A DNA stretch of 32,544 nucleotides from an uncultured Eubacteriales bacterium (GCA_900316255.1 ONCI01000056.1:1-32544), one strand, 5' to 3'; positions 15,843 through 24,318 are shown, numbered from the stretch's first letter. The notes: generated from the letters alone by a model not told the origin. Made by a program: numbers and translations.

Positions 15843-16532
15843 ATGGCGGAGGTTTCCCGTATCCTGGTGGTGGACGACGATCCCGACATCCGGGAGGTGC
15901 TGCGTCTGCTGCTGAGCGAGAGCTATGTGGTGGCCGAGGCACCGGACGGTCTGGCTGCCATTACCTATATGAAAGAAAACCCGGACACGGACCTGGTGGT
16001 GCTGGATGTGATGATGCCCGGTCTGGACGGGATCGAGACCTGCACAAGACTGCGGGAGTTTTCCACGGCACCGGTGCTGTTCCTCACGGCCAAGTCCGCC
16101 GAGCGGGACCGGGTAAGCGCCTATGAGAGCGGCGGAGACGATTTTCTGTCCAAGCCCTTCTCCCAGGCGGAGCTGATGGCCAAGATCTCTTCCCTGCTGC
16201 GGCGCTACAAGCAGTACCGGGGCAAGCCCGCCAGCGTGCTCACGGTGGAAAATCTGGAGGTGGACTTTGCCTCCCGCTCCGTCAAGTCCAACGGTAAGCC
16301 TGTGGTGCTGACGGACACGGAATACGCCATCCTGGAATACCTGCTGCAGAAGCGGGGCTCCATCGTGACGGCGGCGGAGCTCTACGAGGCGGTGTGGGGC
16401 GCGAAATTCCTGGCCGGCTCCGGCAACACGGTGATGGTGCATGTGCTGAACGTGCGCCGCAAGATCGAGGAGGACCCCTCCAAGCCCAAGATCCTGCGTA
16501 CAGTCTGGGGCAGGGGGTATCAAATTGACTGA
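15843..16532 (+). CDS. OmpR/PhoB-family response regulator
   Basis: A 229-aa DNA-binding response regulator. The receiver has the acidic cluster D11-D12-D13, phospho-acceptor D55 (VVLDVMMPG), T82 (LTAKS) and K104 (SKPF). The winged-helix domain (about 130-228) ends with VHVLNVRRKIEEDPSKP-type recognition helix residues and TVWGRGYQID. The ATG at 15843 has GGAG 8 nt upstream; the open frame upstream of it runs through the promoter and is not used. The stop overlaps the start of the kinase gene by 8 nt. The pair is divergent from the sugar ABC locus, making that locus the obvious candidate target, though this is inferred from position. Confidence 0.94.
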   Translation: MAEVSRILVVDDDPDIREVLRLLLSESYVVAEAPDGLAAITYMKENPDTDLVVLDVMMPGLDGIETCTRLREFSTAPVLFLTAKSAERDRVSAYESGGDDFLSKPFSQAELMAKISSLLRRYKQYRGKPASVLTVENLEVDFASRSVKSNGKPVVLTDTEYAILEYLLQKRGSIVTAAELYEAVWGAKFLAGSGNTVMVHVLNVRRKIEEDPSKPKILRTVWGRGYQID

Positions 16533-17859
16533 GCGCAGGGGCCTTCCCGTAATGCCGCGGACGCTGGACGCCAAAATGATGTACATGCTGCTGCTTTCTC
16601 TGCTGATGGCCGGGGCGGTGTTCCTCGCGGCCTACGGGCTGGGAACGCTGCTGCTGGACAGGATCTACATGAGCCCGGAGTCCGTAGCCGCCAGGCAGGC
16701 GGAGATCTATTCGGATTTCTCCCGCTATGTAAAGGCAAACCGCGTCTCCGGCAGCGACGAAAACGCGGTGGCAAACTGGCCGGGAAACGACGAATACACC
16801 ACCATCCTCATATACCGGGACGAAGACCTGCCCACCATGGGCGTCTCCCCCTCCCTGGGCGGCGCGGCCTATTCCAACGCCAATCGCCTGCAGTATGCCA
16901 GTGAATACGGCAGGCTCTACTCCATGCGCTTTGCAGACGGCATTTATCACATCGCCATCGGAGACAGCAGCCAGGTCCGGGAGGACACGCTGAACCGCAT
17001 CCTGGCGGTGATTCTGGGCGCGGTGGCCTTCCTGGCCGTGATGCTTTGGTACGTGCGGCGGCTCACGAGAAGGGTCATTCGGCTGTCAAGAGAAGCTGAC
17101 GTGATCGGAGACGGAGATCTGGAAGCGCCCATCACCCTGCAGGGCGTAGACGAGCTGTCCCAGCTGGCCCGGGAGGTGGACAGCATGCGCCACTCCGTCA
17201 TTGCCCGGATGTCCGGCGAGCGAAAGGCCTGGGAAGCAAACTCCGAGCTGATCACCGCCATCTCCCACGACATCCGCACCCCCATGACCGCCCTGATCGG
17301 CTACCTGGATTTGTTGAATGAGGACGGCTTCCAAAACCCGGAGCGCTCCAAACGCTTTGCCAACTCCGCCTACCAGAAGGCCATGGAGCTGAAGGACCTT
17401 ACCGACGAGCTTTTCCGCTATTTCCTGGTCTTCGGAAGAGCCCAGCTTGAGATGAACAAAGAGGAGCTGGACGGCCGGCTGCTTCTGGAGCAGCTGCTGG
17501 GTGAGGCGCAGTTTGACCTGAGCGACGCGGGCTTTCACATCCAGCGGCAGGATTTTGAGGGCGAATGCAGCATCTGCGCCGATCCCCTTTACCTGAAGCG
17601 GGTCCTGGACAACCTGGTTTCCAATCTGAAAAAATACGCGGACAAGTCCCAGCCGGTGGTGTTCCTCACCCAGCTGCAGGAAGGCGTACTTTCTGTCTGC
17701 CTCTCCAACACGGTCCGCAGAGACCTGAACCTGGTGGAGAGTACCAAGATCGGCCTGCGTACCTGCGAAAAGATCATGCAGGCCATGGACGGCAGCTTTA
17801 CGGTGCAGAAGGATGACACGCACTATGCCGCAACCTTCAGCCTGCCGGTATTGAAGTGA
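16525..17859 (+). CDS. Sensor histidine kinase with atypical ATP-binding G boxes
   Basis: Membrane sensor kinase of 444 aa, cognate to the regulator just upstream. Membrane helices at about 19-44 and 157-177 bracket an extracytoplasmic sensor of about 110 residues; a HAMP linker (178-230) leads to the HisKA domain with the phospho-accepting H248 in ISHDIRTP. The HATPase_c domain has an N box (LDNLVSNLKKYA, N363 and N367), but the usual D-x-G-x-G G1 box is replaced by LSNTVRRDLN, and a short lid leads to STKIGLRTCEKIM, a one-glycine-reduced G2 box. The start is either TTG at 16525 (AGGGGG 7 nt upstream) or ATG at 16552; the TTG is given because of its better-placed binding site. The odd G boxes resemble a clade of Firmicutes kinases and do not prove inactivity. 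Confidence 0.92.
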   Translation: MTERRGLPVMPRTLDAKMMYMLLLSLLMAGAVFLAAYGLGTLLLDRIYMSPESVAARQAEIYSDFSRYVKANRVSGSDENAVANWPGNDEYTTILIYRDEDLPTMGVSPSLGGAAYSNANRLQYASEYGRLYSMRFADGIYHIAIGDSSQVREDTLNRILAVILGAVAFLAVMLWYVRRLTRRVIRLSREADVIGDGDLEAPITLQGVDELSQLAREVDSMRHSVIARMSGERKAWEANSELITAISHDIRTPMTALIGYLDLLNEDGFQNPERSKRFANSAYQKAMELKDLTDELFRYFLVFGRAQLEMNKEELDGRLLLEQLLGEAQFDLSDAGFHIQRQDFEGECSICADPLYLKRVLDNLVSNLKKYADKSQPVVFLTQLQEGVLSVCLSNTVRRDLNLVESTKIGLRTCEKIMQAMDGSFTVQKDDTHYAATFSLPVLK

Positions 17860-17868
17860 ATAAAGAAA

Positions 17869-17959
17869 AATGAATAGTGAATAGTTATGGTGTCCCTTCG
17901 GGACGGATTTTGATCCATCGCGCCGTAGGCGCGATACCGCAACTATTCACTATTCATTA
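17869..17959. repeat. MITE-like palindromic element with 22-bp terminal inverted repeats
   Basis: Terminal arms at 17869-17890 and 17938-17959 match at 20 of 22 positions and contain two tandem GAATAGT-type heptamers each. Inside are two perfect hairpins, GTCCC-ttc-GGGAC (17892-17904) and ATCGCGCC-gta-GGCGCGAT (17917-17935). It fills the spacer between the convergent kinase and NifX-like genes and could also act as a terminator. There is no coding capacity. It is related in layout to the element at 30034-30100. Confidence 0.7.
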
Positions 17960-17979
17960 TTCGCTATTCGTTTATACCC

Positions 17980-18429
17980 TTACCAGGCTTCTTCCCCGTC
18001 GAAGCTGCCGCAGCCGCAGGAGCAGCCGCCCTCCTCTCCGCCGCAGGAAGAACCGCAGGAGCAGCCGTCACCGCAGCTGCCGGAGCAGGAGCAGCCGCCG
18101 GAGGACTCGCTGGGATTCACGGGAAGCCTGCCGGTGACCAGCAGGTCGGAGGCCGTGTCGGCGTCGCCGGAATAGCCCACGATGGGAACGATGCCATAGC
18201 TGAGCAGCAGGGCCTTGCCCTCGCCGCCCATGTTGCCGCAGATCACCGCATCCACTTCCAGCTCGCGCATCTTGTCCGCCATGGCCTGATGGCCAGAGAG
18301 GGCGGAGGTGTCCACCAGCTTCTTCTCACACTCGTGCACGTATTCGCCGTACTCATAGACGGCAAACATGGGGCAGTGGCCGAAGTGGCCGTAGATCTCC
18401 CCGTTTTCATAGGCAACCGCGATCCTCAC
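17980..18429 (-). CDS. NifX/NifB-C-terminal-like protein with Cys-rich tail
   Basis: A 149-aa protein. Residues 1-105 match the dinitrogenase iron-molybdenum cofactor biosynthesis family (Nitro_FeMo-Co): MRIAVAYENGEIYGHFGHCP start, VDAVICGNMGGEGKALLLSYGI and the GYSGDADTASDLLVTGRL ending. No nitrogenase genes are nearby; family members outside nitrogen fixers are thought to carry or deliver metal clusters. The tail (110-141) is Gly/Ser with nine cysteines (C113, 115, 119, 123, 125, 129, 136, 138, 140) in CSC and CGSSC patterns, a likely metal- or cluster-binding segment. Its start overlaps the stop of the Mrp gene by 4 nt (ATGA), so the two are coupled and probably act in the same Fe-S or metal-handling step. 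Confidence 0.88.
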   Translation of the reverse strand: MRIAVAYENGEIYGHFGHCPMFAVYEYGEYVHECEKKLVDTSALSGHQAMADKMRELEVDAVICGNMGGEGKALLLSYGIVPIVGYSGDADTASDLLVTGRLPVNPSESSGGCSCSGSCGDGCSCGSSCGGEEGGCSCGCGSFDGEEAW

Positions 18430-19259
18430 AGGGCGACCTCCTGCTCAATGGCGTCGGCCATGGGGGCGATGTCCTCGCCGGAGACGGATTCCACCTCGCC
18501 GGCGTCCACCATGGTGGCAACCACCGGGTCGATGGGAAGACGGACAAAGTGCTTGATATCAAAGTTCTTCGCCACTTCCTCCACCTTGCTGTCGCCGAAG
18601 ATCTCATGCTTCGCGCCGCAGTCCGGGCACTGGAAGTAGGACATGTTCTCCACGATGCCCAGCACCGGGATCTTCATCATGTTGGCCATGTTCACGGCCT
18701 TGGAGACGATCATGCCGACCAGGTCCTGGGGCGTGGTGACGATGACCACGCCGTCGATGGGCAGGGACTGGAACACCGTGAGGGGCACGTCGCCGGTTCC
18801 GGGAGGCATGTCCACAAACATATAGTCCACATCCTGCCAGAGAACGTCGGTCCAGAACTGGGTGACAGCGCCGGCAATGACGGGGCCGCGCCAAACCACG
18901 GGCTCGGTGTCATTCTCCAGGATCAGATTGATGGACATGATCTGCATGCCGGAATAGGTGGTGACGGGGATGAGGAACTCATCCGTGCCGGTGGCCTTTT
19001 CCGTGATGCCGAAGGACTTGGGGATGGAAGGGCCGGTGATGTCCGCGTCCAGGATGGCGCAGCGGTGGCCGCGGCGCTGCATCTCGGAGGCCAGAAGGCT
19101 GGTGACCAGGCTCTTGCCGACGCCGCCCTTGCCGGAGACTACGGCGATGACCTTCTTCACGCTGGAATAGGGGTTGAGGCTCTTCAGAAAGCTCTGAGGC
19201 TCGCTGCGGGAGGGGCAGTTTTCGCCGCAGGTGGAGCAATCGTGGGTGCATTCGCTCAT
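18426..19259 (-). CDS. Mrp/NBP35-family Fe-S cluster carrier ATPase
   Basis: A soluble P-loop ATPase (277 aa) of the Mrp/ApbC/NBP35 family, which binds and transfers Fe-S clusters. It shows the deviant Walker A GKGGVGKS (43-50), the ILDADITGPSIPK switch, FVDMPPGTGD (149-157) and the cluster-ligating CPDC pair (C211, C214). An N-terminal four-cysteine motif, C4-x3-C8-x2-C11-x3-C15, resembles the NBP35-type N-terminal cluster site. A longer open frame exists, but the ATG at 19259 is preceded by AAAGGAT, and the Cys motif begins right after it. It is transcribed from a consensus promoter with the overlapping NifX-like gene downstream. Confidence 0.94.
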   Translation of the reverse strand: MSECTHDCSTCGENCPSRSEPQSFLKSLNPYSSVKKVIAVVSGKGGVGKSLVTSLLASEMQRRGHRCAILDADITGPSIPKSFGITEKATGTDEFLIPVTTYSGMQIMSINLILENDTEPVVWRGPVIAGAVTQFWTDVLWQDVDYMFVDMPPGTGDVPLTVFQSLPIDGVVIVTTPQDLVGMIVSKAVNMANMMKIPVLGIVENMSYFQCPDCGAKHEIFGDSKVEEVAKNFDIKHFVRLPIDPVVATMVDAGEVESVSGEDIAPMADAIEQEVAL

Positions 19260-19307
19260 ATCGATAGATCCTTTCACATGGTTAGTTCGTATGGAACATC
19301 TTTTCTT

Positions 19308-19335
19308 ATTATACTCAAAAAGCACGTTCTGTCAA
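19308..19335 (-). promoter_or_regulatory. Consensus sigma-A promoter for Mrp-NifX-like operon
   Basis: A perfect TTGACA (19330-19335) and perfect TATAAT (19308-19313) are separated by 16 bp, 49 nt before the Mrp start. This is one of the strongest promoters in the window. Confidence 0.85.
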
Positions 19336-19351
19336 ACCCTATGCGCATTGA

Positions 19352-19381
19352 TTGCCAAACAGGGGGAGATTGTGGTATACT
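19352..19381 (+). promoter_or_regulatory. Promoter for the FtsW-PBP run
   Basis: TTGCCA (19352-19357), 18 bp and TATACT (19376-19381) with an extended TGG, 37 nt before the GTG start. It is divergent from the Mrp promoter, 17 bp away. Confidence 0.65.
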
Positions 19382-19417
19382 ATAAAAGTTAATCAAACAT
19401 GAAAGGAGGCCCGCAGC

Positions 19418-21130
19418 GTGCCGAACAGCCCATGGATTCTGAATCTCTCCCGCGTCGTGATGATCCTCTGCTCTCTCAGCGTGATCATCCGCTGTCTGCG
19501 CTCCATGCTGCGGGACCGCTACGATCCGGAGACCTGGGCCTTCCTGAAGCTGGGGAAGCAGCAGCTGCTGCCGGTTACCCACTGGGAAAACCTGCTGGGC
19601 CGCTCCCGCAGCGCGGATCTGCAGCTGGAGGGAAAGGACGTACGGCGCTTCCACGCGGTGCTGCGCCGCACGGAGGACGGCGCATGGCGCCTCTTTGACG
19701 TGTTCGGTCGGGGCGGCGTCCAGGTCAACGGCAGCGCCGTGTCCCGGGAGGGCCTCCCGCTCAGGACCGGAGACGCCATCCGACTGGGCGGCACCACGCT
19801 GCGCTTTCTGGACGCGGACGAAGCGAGGCGGGAGCGCCTGGATTCCATCCGAAACCCGGCGGGTAAGCGGGTCTCCCCTGTGCTGACGCTGCTGGAGCTA
19901 ACCGTGTTCCAGCTCTTTCTGCTGACCCAGCACGCGCTCTCCGCGCTGCCGGAGGATCTGCCGGGGATCGCGCTTTCCTTCTCGCTGCTGATCCTGCTGG
20001 AGTGGAGCTGCTTCAACGCCATGCGGGTCATGGGCCGCAGCGGCTTTGAGGTGGAGACCCTGGCCTTTTATCTCACGTCTCTCGGTTTATCCGTATGCGC
20101 CGCCTCCGTACCGCAGGACACGGTGCGCCAGGCGCTGATCGTCCTTGTTGCCGTGATCCTGTTCCTTCTGGCCGGTCTTTGGCTGCGCAGCCTGAAAAGA
20201 GCGGAGAAGCTGCAGCTGCCTGCTGCCCTGCTGGCCCTTGCGCTGCTGGCGGCAAACTACCTTCTCGGTTCGGAGATCAACGGCGCCAGGAACTGGATCG
20301 TCTTCGGCGGCTTCTCCTTTCAGCCCTCGGAGCTGGTGAAGGTGGCCTACGTCTATGTGGGCGCCTCCACCCTGGATCGGCTCTACCGCAGGCGAAACCT
20401 CTTTGCCTTCATTTTGTTTTCCGCGATCTGCGTGGGCGTGCTGGCCCTGCTGGGGGATTTCGGCACGGCGCTGATCTTCTTTGTGACCTTTCTTGTCATT
20501 GCCTTCCTCCGCTCCGGCTCCATCGCGACGGTGTTTCTGGCCCTGTCCGGGGCCGGGATGGCCGGCATGCTGGCCGTCAGCGTGAAGCCCCACATCGCAC
20601 GGCGCTTTGCCGTCTGGGGGCATGCGTGGGAGGACCGCTTTGACGCCGGCTATCAGCAGACCCGGGCCATGTCCGCCGCCGCTGCGGGCGGGCTCTTCGG
20701 CAAGGGCGCGGGGGCAGGCTGGCTCCACCAGACACGGATGAACGCCGCCTCCAACACAGACCTGGTCTTCGGCATCCTGAGCGAGGAGCTGGGGCTGATC
20801 ATCGCGCTCTGCAGCATCACGGCGGTGCTGCTGCTGGCCTTTTTCGCCGTGCGCAGCGCGCGGAACGGACGCTCCAGCTTCTATGCCATCGGCGCCTGCG
20901 CTGCCACCGGTCTGATGCTGACCCAGCTTGCGCTGAACGTCTTCGGTTCCATGGATCTGCTGCCCTTCACGGGAGTCCCCTTCCCCTTTGTTTCCAAGGG
21001 AGGCAGCTCCCTGCTCTGCTGCTGGATGCTGCTGGCCTTTATCAAGAGCGCGGACAACCGGAAGGACGCCAGCTTCGCCGTTTCCTCCGTCTTTCTTCCC
21101 CGGAAAGAGAAAAAGGGGGCGAAGGCATGA
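19418..21130 (+). CDS. FHA domain-SEDS (FtsW/RodA/SpoVE) fusion, peptidoglycan polymerase
   Basis: A 570-aa membrane protein. After an N-terminal membrane helix (about 8-30), a cytoplasmic FHA domain (about 57-132) has LLGRSRSADL, RRFHAVL and VNGSAV, the GR, S/R-x-H and NG landmarks of phosphothreonine recognition, although the usual Ser before the His is Phe-shifted (RRFH). A SEDS domain with about ten helices follows. It shows ARNWIVFGGFSFQPSELVK, LLGDFGTALIF, the W-E-D406 region before AGYQQTRAM that aligns with the FtsW/RodA catalytic Asp, and GVPFPFVSKGGSS. The start is a GTG with AAAGGAGG 8 nt upstream. It overlaps the downstream PBP gene by 4 nt, so the SEDS polymerase and its transpeptidase partner are coupled. 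The FHA domain suggests control by a Ser/Thr kinase. Confidence 0.93.
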   Translation: MPNSPWILNLSRVVMILCSLSVIIRCLRSMLRDRYDPETWAFLKLGKQQLLPVTHWENLLGRSRSADLQLEGKDVRRFHAVLRRTEDGAWRLFDVFGRGGVQVNGSAVSREGLPLRTGDAIRLGGTTLRFLDADEARRERLDSIRNPAGKRVSPVLTLLELTVFQLFLLTQHALSALPEDLPGIALSFSLLILLEWSCFNAMRVMGRSGFEVETLAFYLTSLGLSVCAASVPQDTVRQALIVLVAVILFLLAGLWLRSLKRAEKLQLPAALLALALLAANYLLGSEINGARNWIVFGGFSFQPSELVKVAYVYVGASTLDRLYRRRNLFAFILFSAICVGVLALLGDFGTALIFFVTFLVIAFLRSGSIATVFLALSGAGMAGMLAVSVKPHIARRFAVWGHAWEDRFDAGYQQTRAMSAAAAGGLFGKGAGAGWLHQTRMNAASNTDLVFGILSEELGLIIALCSITAVLLLAFFAVRSARNGRSSFYAIGACAATGLMLTQLALNVFGSMDLLPFTGVPFPFVSKGGSSLLCCWMLLAFIKSADNRKDASFAVSSVFLPRKEKKGAKA

Positions 21131-22407
21131 AGCAGATCACCAATCGCGCCGTCTCCGTGCTGCTGCTGGCCTCCTTTGTCATTGTGGGAACGCTGCTCTA
21201 CGTGTTCCGCTATGTGGATCACGGGCAGGACTGGGCCGCGGCCTATTCCCGGGAAAACGCCGGCGCTTCCGGCGCGCTCATCGATCGAAACGGCGTGGTG
21301 CTGGCCTCCTATTCTCCCCATGAGAGCCTGTTTCAAGAGGATGAGGAGCTGCGGCGGGCAAACTACCACGTCACCGGTGACTATTACGGACGCACGGGGA
21401 CCGGGCTTCTCACCGATTATCAGGACTATTCCCTGCTCACCGGCAGCAGCCGCTCCCGAAACGCGGTGCTGTACCTGAACGTCGACAGCGAGCTGAACCG
21501 CCGGGCCTGGCAGGTCCTGGACGGCAGGCCCGGCGCCGTGCTCGTCACCAATTATAAAACCGGAGAGCTGCTCTGCATGGTATCCTCCCCGACCATTGAT
21601 CCCCTGGAAGCGGAGCCGGACCCGCCGGAGGGCGCCTATCTGAACCGCTGCCTTGCGGCAAGCTTTGTGCCCGGGTCCGTCTTCAAGCTGGTGACCGCCG
21701 CGGCCGCCATCGAAAAGATCCCGGATCTCAGCGAGCGGCGCTTCCTGTGCGAGGGTGCGGTGGAGATTGCCGGTGTGGAGATCGTCTGCTCCGGCTACCA
21801 CGGAGAGCAGACCTTCGAGGAGGCTCTTTCCAACTCCTGCAACGTGGCCTTTTCCCAGATCGCCGTTGAGCTGGGCCAGGAGGCGATGGTGAAAAAGGTG
21901 CGGGACCTGGGCTTTCTGGACTCCCAGCGGCTGGACGGGATCCCCACTGTTGCCGGAAGCTTCCCCACAGACTTCGTTGGCGATCCGGAGCTTGGCTGGG
22001 CCGGTGTGGGCCAATCCACAGATCTGATCTGCCCCTACGCCATGCTGCGCTATGTCTCCGCCATCGCAAACGACGGCGTGCTGCTGGGGCCGCAGCTGGT
22101 ACGGGACGGCTCCACCGGCAGCGCGGAGCGTCTGCTGCGAAGCGAGACCGCAAAGGCCCTGCAGCGTCTGATGCACTACAACGTGGTGAACGGCTACGGC
22201 GAATATCGCTTCCCCGGGCTGGCGCTCTGCGCCAAGACCGGCACCGCCGAACGGGGCGACGGCAGCAGCAACGCCTGGTTTGTGGGCTTTCTTGCGGATG
22301 AGGAGCATCCCTACGCCTTCGTCGTCATGATCGAGCGGGGCGGCAGCGGTCTCGGCGCCGCGGGCAGCGCGGCCAATGAGATCCTGCAATTCGCCGTAAA
22401 CAGATAA
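21127..22407 (+). CDS. Class B penicillin-binding protein (D,D-transpeptidase)
   Basis: Cross-links peptidoglycan as partner of the SEDS protein encoded just upstream. The 426-aa protein has an N-terminal membrane anchor (about 8-28), a short pedestal region with the GALIDRNGVVLA signature, and a transpeptidase domain with all three active-site motifs: S184-V-F-K187 (acylated Ser and Lys), S237-C-N239 and K370-T-G-T. At 426 aa it is short for the class, comparable to the PbpA type found beside FtsW in actinobacteria and Clostridia, and it lacks PASTA domains. It overlaps the preceding gene (ATGA). It should be a target of beta-lactams. Confidence 0.95.
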   Translation: MKQITNRAVSVLLLASFVIVGTLLYVFRYVDHGQDWAAAYSRENAGASGALIDRNGVVLASYSPHESLFQEDEELRRANYHVTGDYYGRTGTGLLTDYQDYSLLTGSSRSRNAVLYLNVDSELNRRAWQVLDGRPGAVLVTNYKTGELLCMVSSPTIDPLEAEPDPPEGAYLNRCLAASFVPGSVFKLVTAAAAIEKIPDLSERRFLCEGAVEIAGVEIVCSGYHGEQTFEEALSNSCNVAFSQIAVELGQEAMVKKVRDLGFLDSQRLDGIPTVAGSFPTDFVGDPELGWAGVGQSTDLICPYAMLRYVSAIANDGVLLGPQLVRDGSTGSAERLLRSETAKALQRLMHYNVVNGYGEYRFPGLALCAKTGTAERGDGSSNAWFVGFLADEEHPYAFVVMIERGGSGLGAAGSAANEILQFAVNR

Positions 22408-22446
22408 AGCTCTCTCCTCGTTTGGGAGCGGGCAAAGGAGAACACC

Positions 22447-24318
22447 ATGGCAGAAATCACCGTATCCAACTTGATAAAATCCTTTGAGATCGGAAGCAAC
22501 GTGCTGGACGGGCTGTCCTTCACGGTGAATCCCGGGGAGCGGGTGGGCATTCTGGGCCCCAACGGCTGCGGCAAGACCACGCTCTTTCGCATCCTCACGG
22601 GAGCGCTGGACTACGACGAGGGGCAGATCAGCATCACACCGGGGAAGCGCATCGGCCTCATCTCCCAGATCCCGGTGTTCCCGGAGGGCTGGCGGACGGA
22701 GGACGTGCTGCTCTCCGCCCAGGCCAGGCTCACCCGCATGAGCGAGCGGATGGAGGAGCTCACCGCCCAAATGGAGGAGGACGCCTCCCCCGCCCTGCTG
22801 CAGGAATACGACCGGCTCTCCGACGACTACCGGCGGCTTGGCGGCTACACCATGGACAGCGACCGAAATCGGGTAGCCAACGGCTTGCAGATCCCCGCAG
22901 CCCAGCGGGAGCAGCTTTTCGACAGTCTCTCCGGCGGAGAGAAAACCCGTGTGAACCTGGCAAGACTTATCCTGGAGGACACGGACATCCTGCTGCTGGA
23001 CGAGCCTACCAACCACCTGGACCTCCGGGCCACGGAGTGGCTGGAGGATTACATCCTGCACTTCAAGGGCACCGTGCTTGCCATCAGCCATGACCGCTAT
23101 TTTCTGGACCGGATCGCCCAGCGCTGTATCGAGATCAGCGAGGGCAAGGCCGAGCTCTACAGCGGCAACTACAGCTTCTATGTGCAGGAGCGGCAGCGGC
23201 GCTTTGAGGAAAAGCTGAAGCAGTACGAAAAGGACCAGGCCAAGATCGAACAGCTCCAGCGGGCCGCCGAGCAAATGCACCTCTGGGCCTTTATGGGCGC
23301 GGACAAGCTGCACAAGCGGGCCTTCTCCATGGAAAAGCGCATCGAAAAGCTGCAGACCAGCGAAAAGCCCAGGGAGCAGAAAAAGCTCTCGGTGAAGTTC
23401 AAGGAACGGGAGTTCAACGGCGACGAGGTGCTGGTCTGTGAGGGACTTGAAAAATCCTACGGCGAGAAAACACTGTTTCACGATCTCTCCCTCACCGTTA
23501 CCGGCGGGGAGCGGATCGCCCTCATCGGGGATAACGGCACCGGAAAAACCAGCCTTCTCAAGCTCATCATGAATGAAGAGACGCCGGATCAGGGCTATCT
23601 CTACCGCGGACCCGCCATTCGCTGCGCCTACCTGCCCCAGATCGTGCGGTTTTCGCAGGATTCCCGGTCCGCCCTGGACACCATGCTCTATGACTGCCGC
23701 TGCCAGCCCCAGGAGGCCCGGGACCGGCTGGCCGCCTTCGGCTTCCGGGGAGAGGACGTGTTCACCCCGGTGGGAGCCCTCTCCGGCGGCGAGCGGAGCC
23801 GGCTGAAGCTCTGCATGCTCATGGGCGGGGACATCAACCTGCTGATCCTGGACGAGCCCACCAACCACCTGGACATCGCCAGCCGGGAGTGGATGGAGGA
23901 CGCCCTTTCCGACTACGAGCAGACCCTGCTCTTCGTCTCCCACGACCGCTATTTCATTGAGAAATTCGCCACCCGGATCTGGGCCCTGCGGGACGGGGAG
24001 ATCACGGATTTCCGGGGCGGCTACAGGGAATACTGCGCCTGGCGGGAGCGGCAGGAACAGCTGCGTCTGGCAGCCGCCCTGCCGAAGCAGGAGAAGAAGG
24101 AAGAAAAGAAAAAGCCCCATCAGCCAAACAGTGAAAAGCAGATCGCCAAAACCGAGCGGGAGATCGCCCGGCTGGAGGAGAAGATCGCCGCGCTGGACCG
24201 GGAAGCCGAGACCTATGCCGCCGATTATCAGAAGCTGATGGAGATCGGAGCGGAGCGGGAGGAACTGGACGGAGAGTTGATGGCCCTGTACGAGAAATGG
24301 GAGGAACTGCATGGATAA
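22447..24318 (+). CDS. ABC-F family ATPase (Uup/YdiF-like)
   Basis: A cytoplasmic duplicated ATPase (623 aa) with no membrane domain. The first cassette has Walker A GPNGCGKTT (37-45), LSGGEK (161-166) and DEPTNHLD (185-192); the second has GDNGTGKTS (361-369), LSGGERSR (445-452) and DEPTNHLD (469-476). A linker between them (about 240-320) is rich in basic and acidic helices, as in the ABC-F interdomain arm that reaches the ribosomal P-site tRNA. The C-terminal region (about 545-620) is a Lys/Glu coiled coil of the Uup type. ABC-F proteins act on ribosomes, as housekeeping factors or antibiotic protection; which applies here cannot be told. AAAGGAG lies 7 nt before the ATG, 39 nt after the PBP gene. 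Confidence 0.94.
   Translation: MAEITVSNLIKSFEIGSNVLDGLSFTVNPGERVGILGPNGCGKTTLFRILTGALDYDEGQISITPGKRIGLISQIPVFPEGWRTEDVLLSAQARLTRMSERMEELTAQMEEDASPALLQEYDRLSDDYRRLGGYTMDSDRNRVANGLQIPAAQREQLFDSLSGGEKTRVNLARLILEDTDILLLDEPTNHLDLRATEWLEDYILHFKGTVLAISHDRYFLDRIAQRCIEISEGKAELYSGNYSFYVQERQRRFEEKLKQYEKDQAKIEQLQRAAEQMHLWAFMGADKLHKRAFSMEKRIEKLQTSEKPREQKKLSVKFKEREFNGDEVLVCEGLEKSYGEKTLFHDLSLTVTGGERIALIGDNGTGKTSLLKLIMNEETPDQGYLYRGPAIRCAYLPQIVRFSQDSRSALDTMLYDCRCQPQEARDRLAAFGFRGEDVFTPVGALSGGERSRLKLCMLMGGDINLLILDEPTNHLDIASREWMEDALSDYEQTLLFVSHDRYFIEKFATRIWALRDGEITDFRGGYREYCAWRERQEQLRLAAALPKQEKKEEKKKPHQPNSEKQIAKTEREIARLEEKIAALDREAETYAADYQKLMEIGAEREELDGELMALYEKWEELHG

Noticed and set aside
17980-19259. Nitrogen fixation cluster, because of the NifX-like domain
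   Set aside because: No nifHDK, nifE/N or nifB are present; the domain is widespread in non-fixing Clostridia.
22447-24318. Calling the ABC-F protein an antibiotic resistance factor
   Set aside because: The linker and C-terminal coiled coil fit the housekeeping Uup/YdiF type equally well, and no resistance context or attenuator leader is visible.
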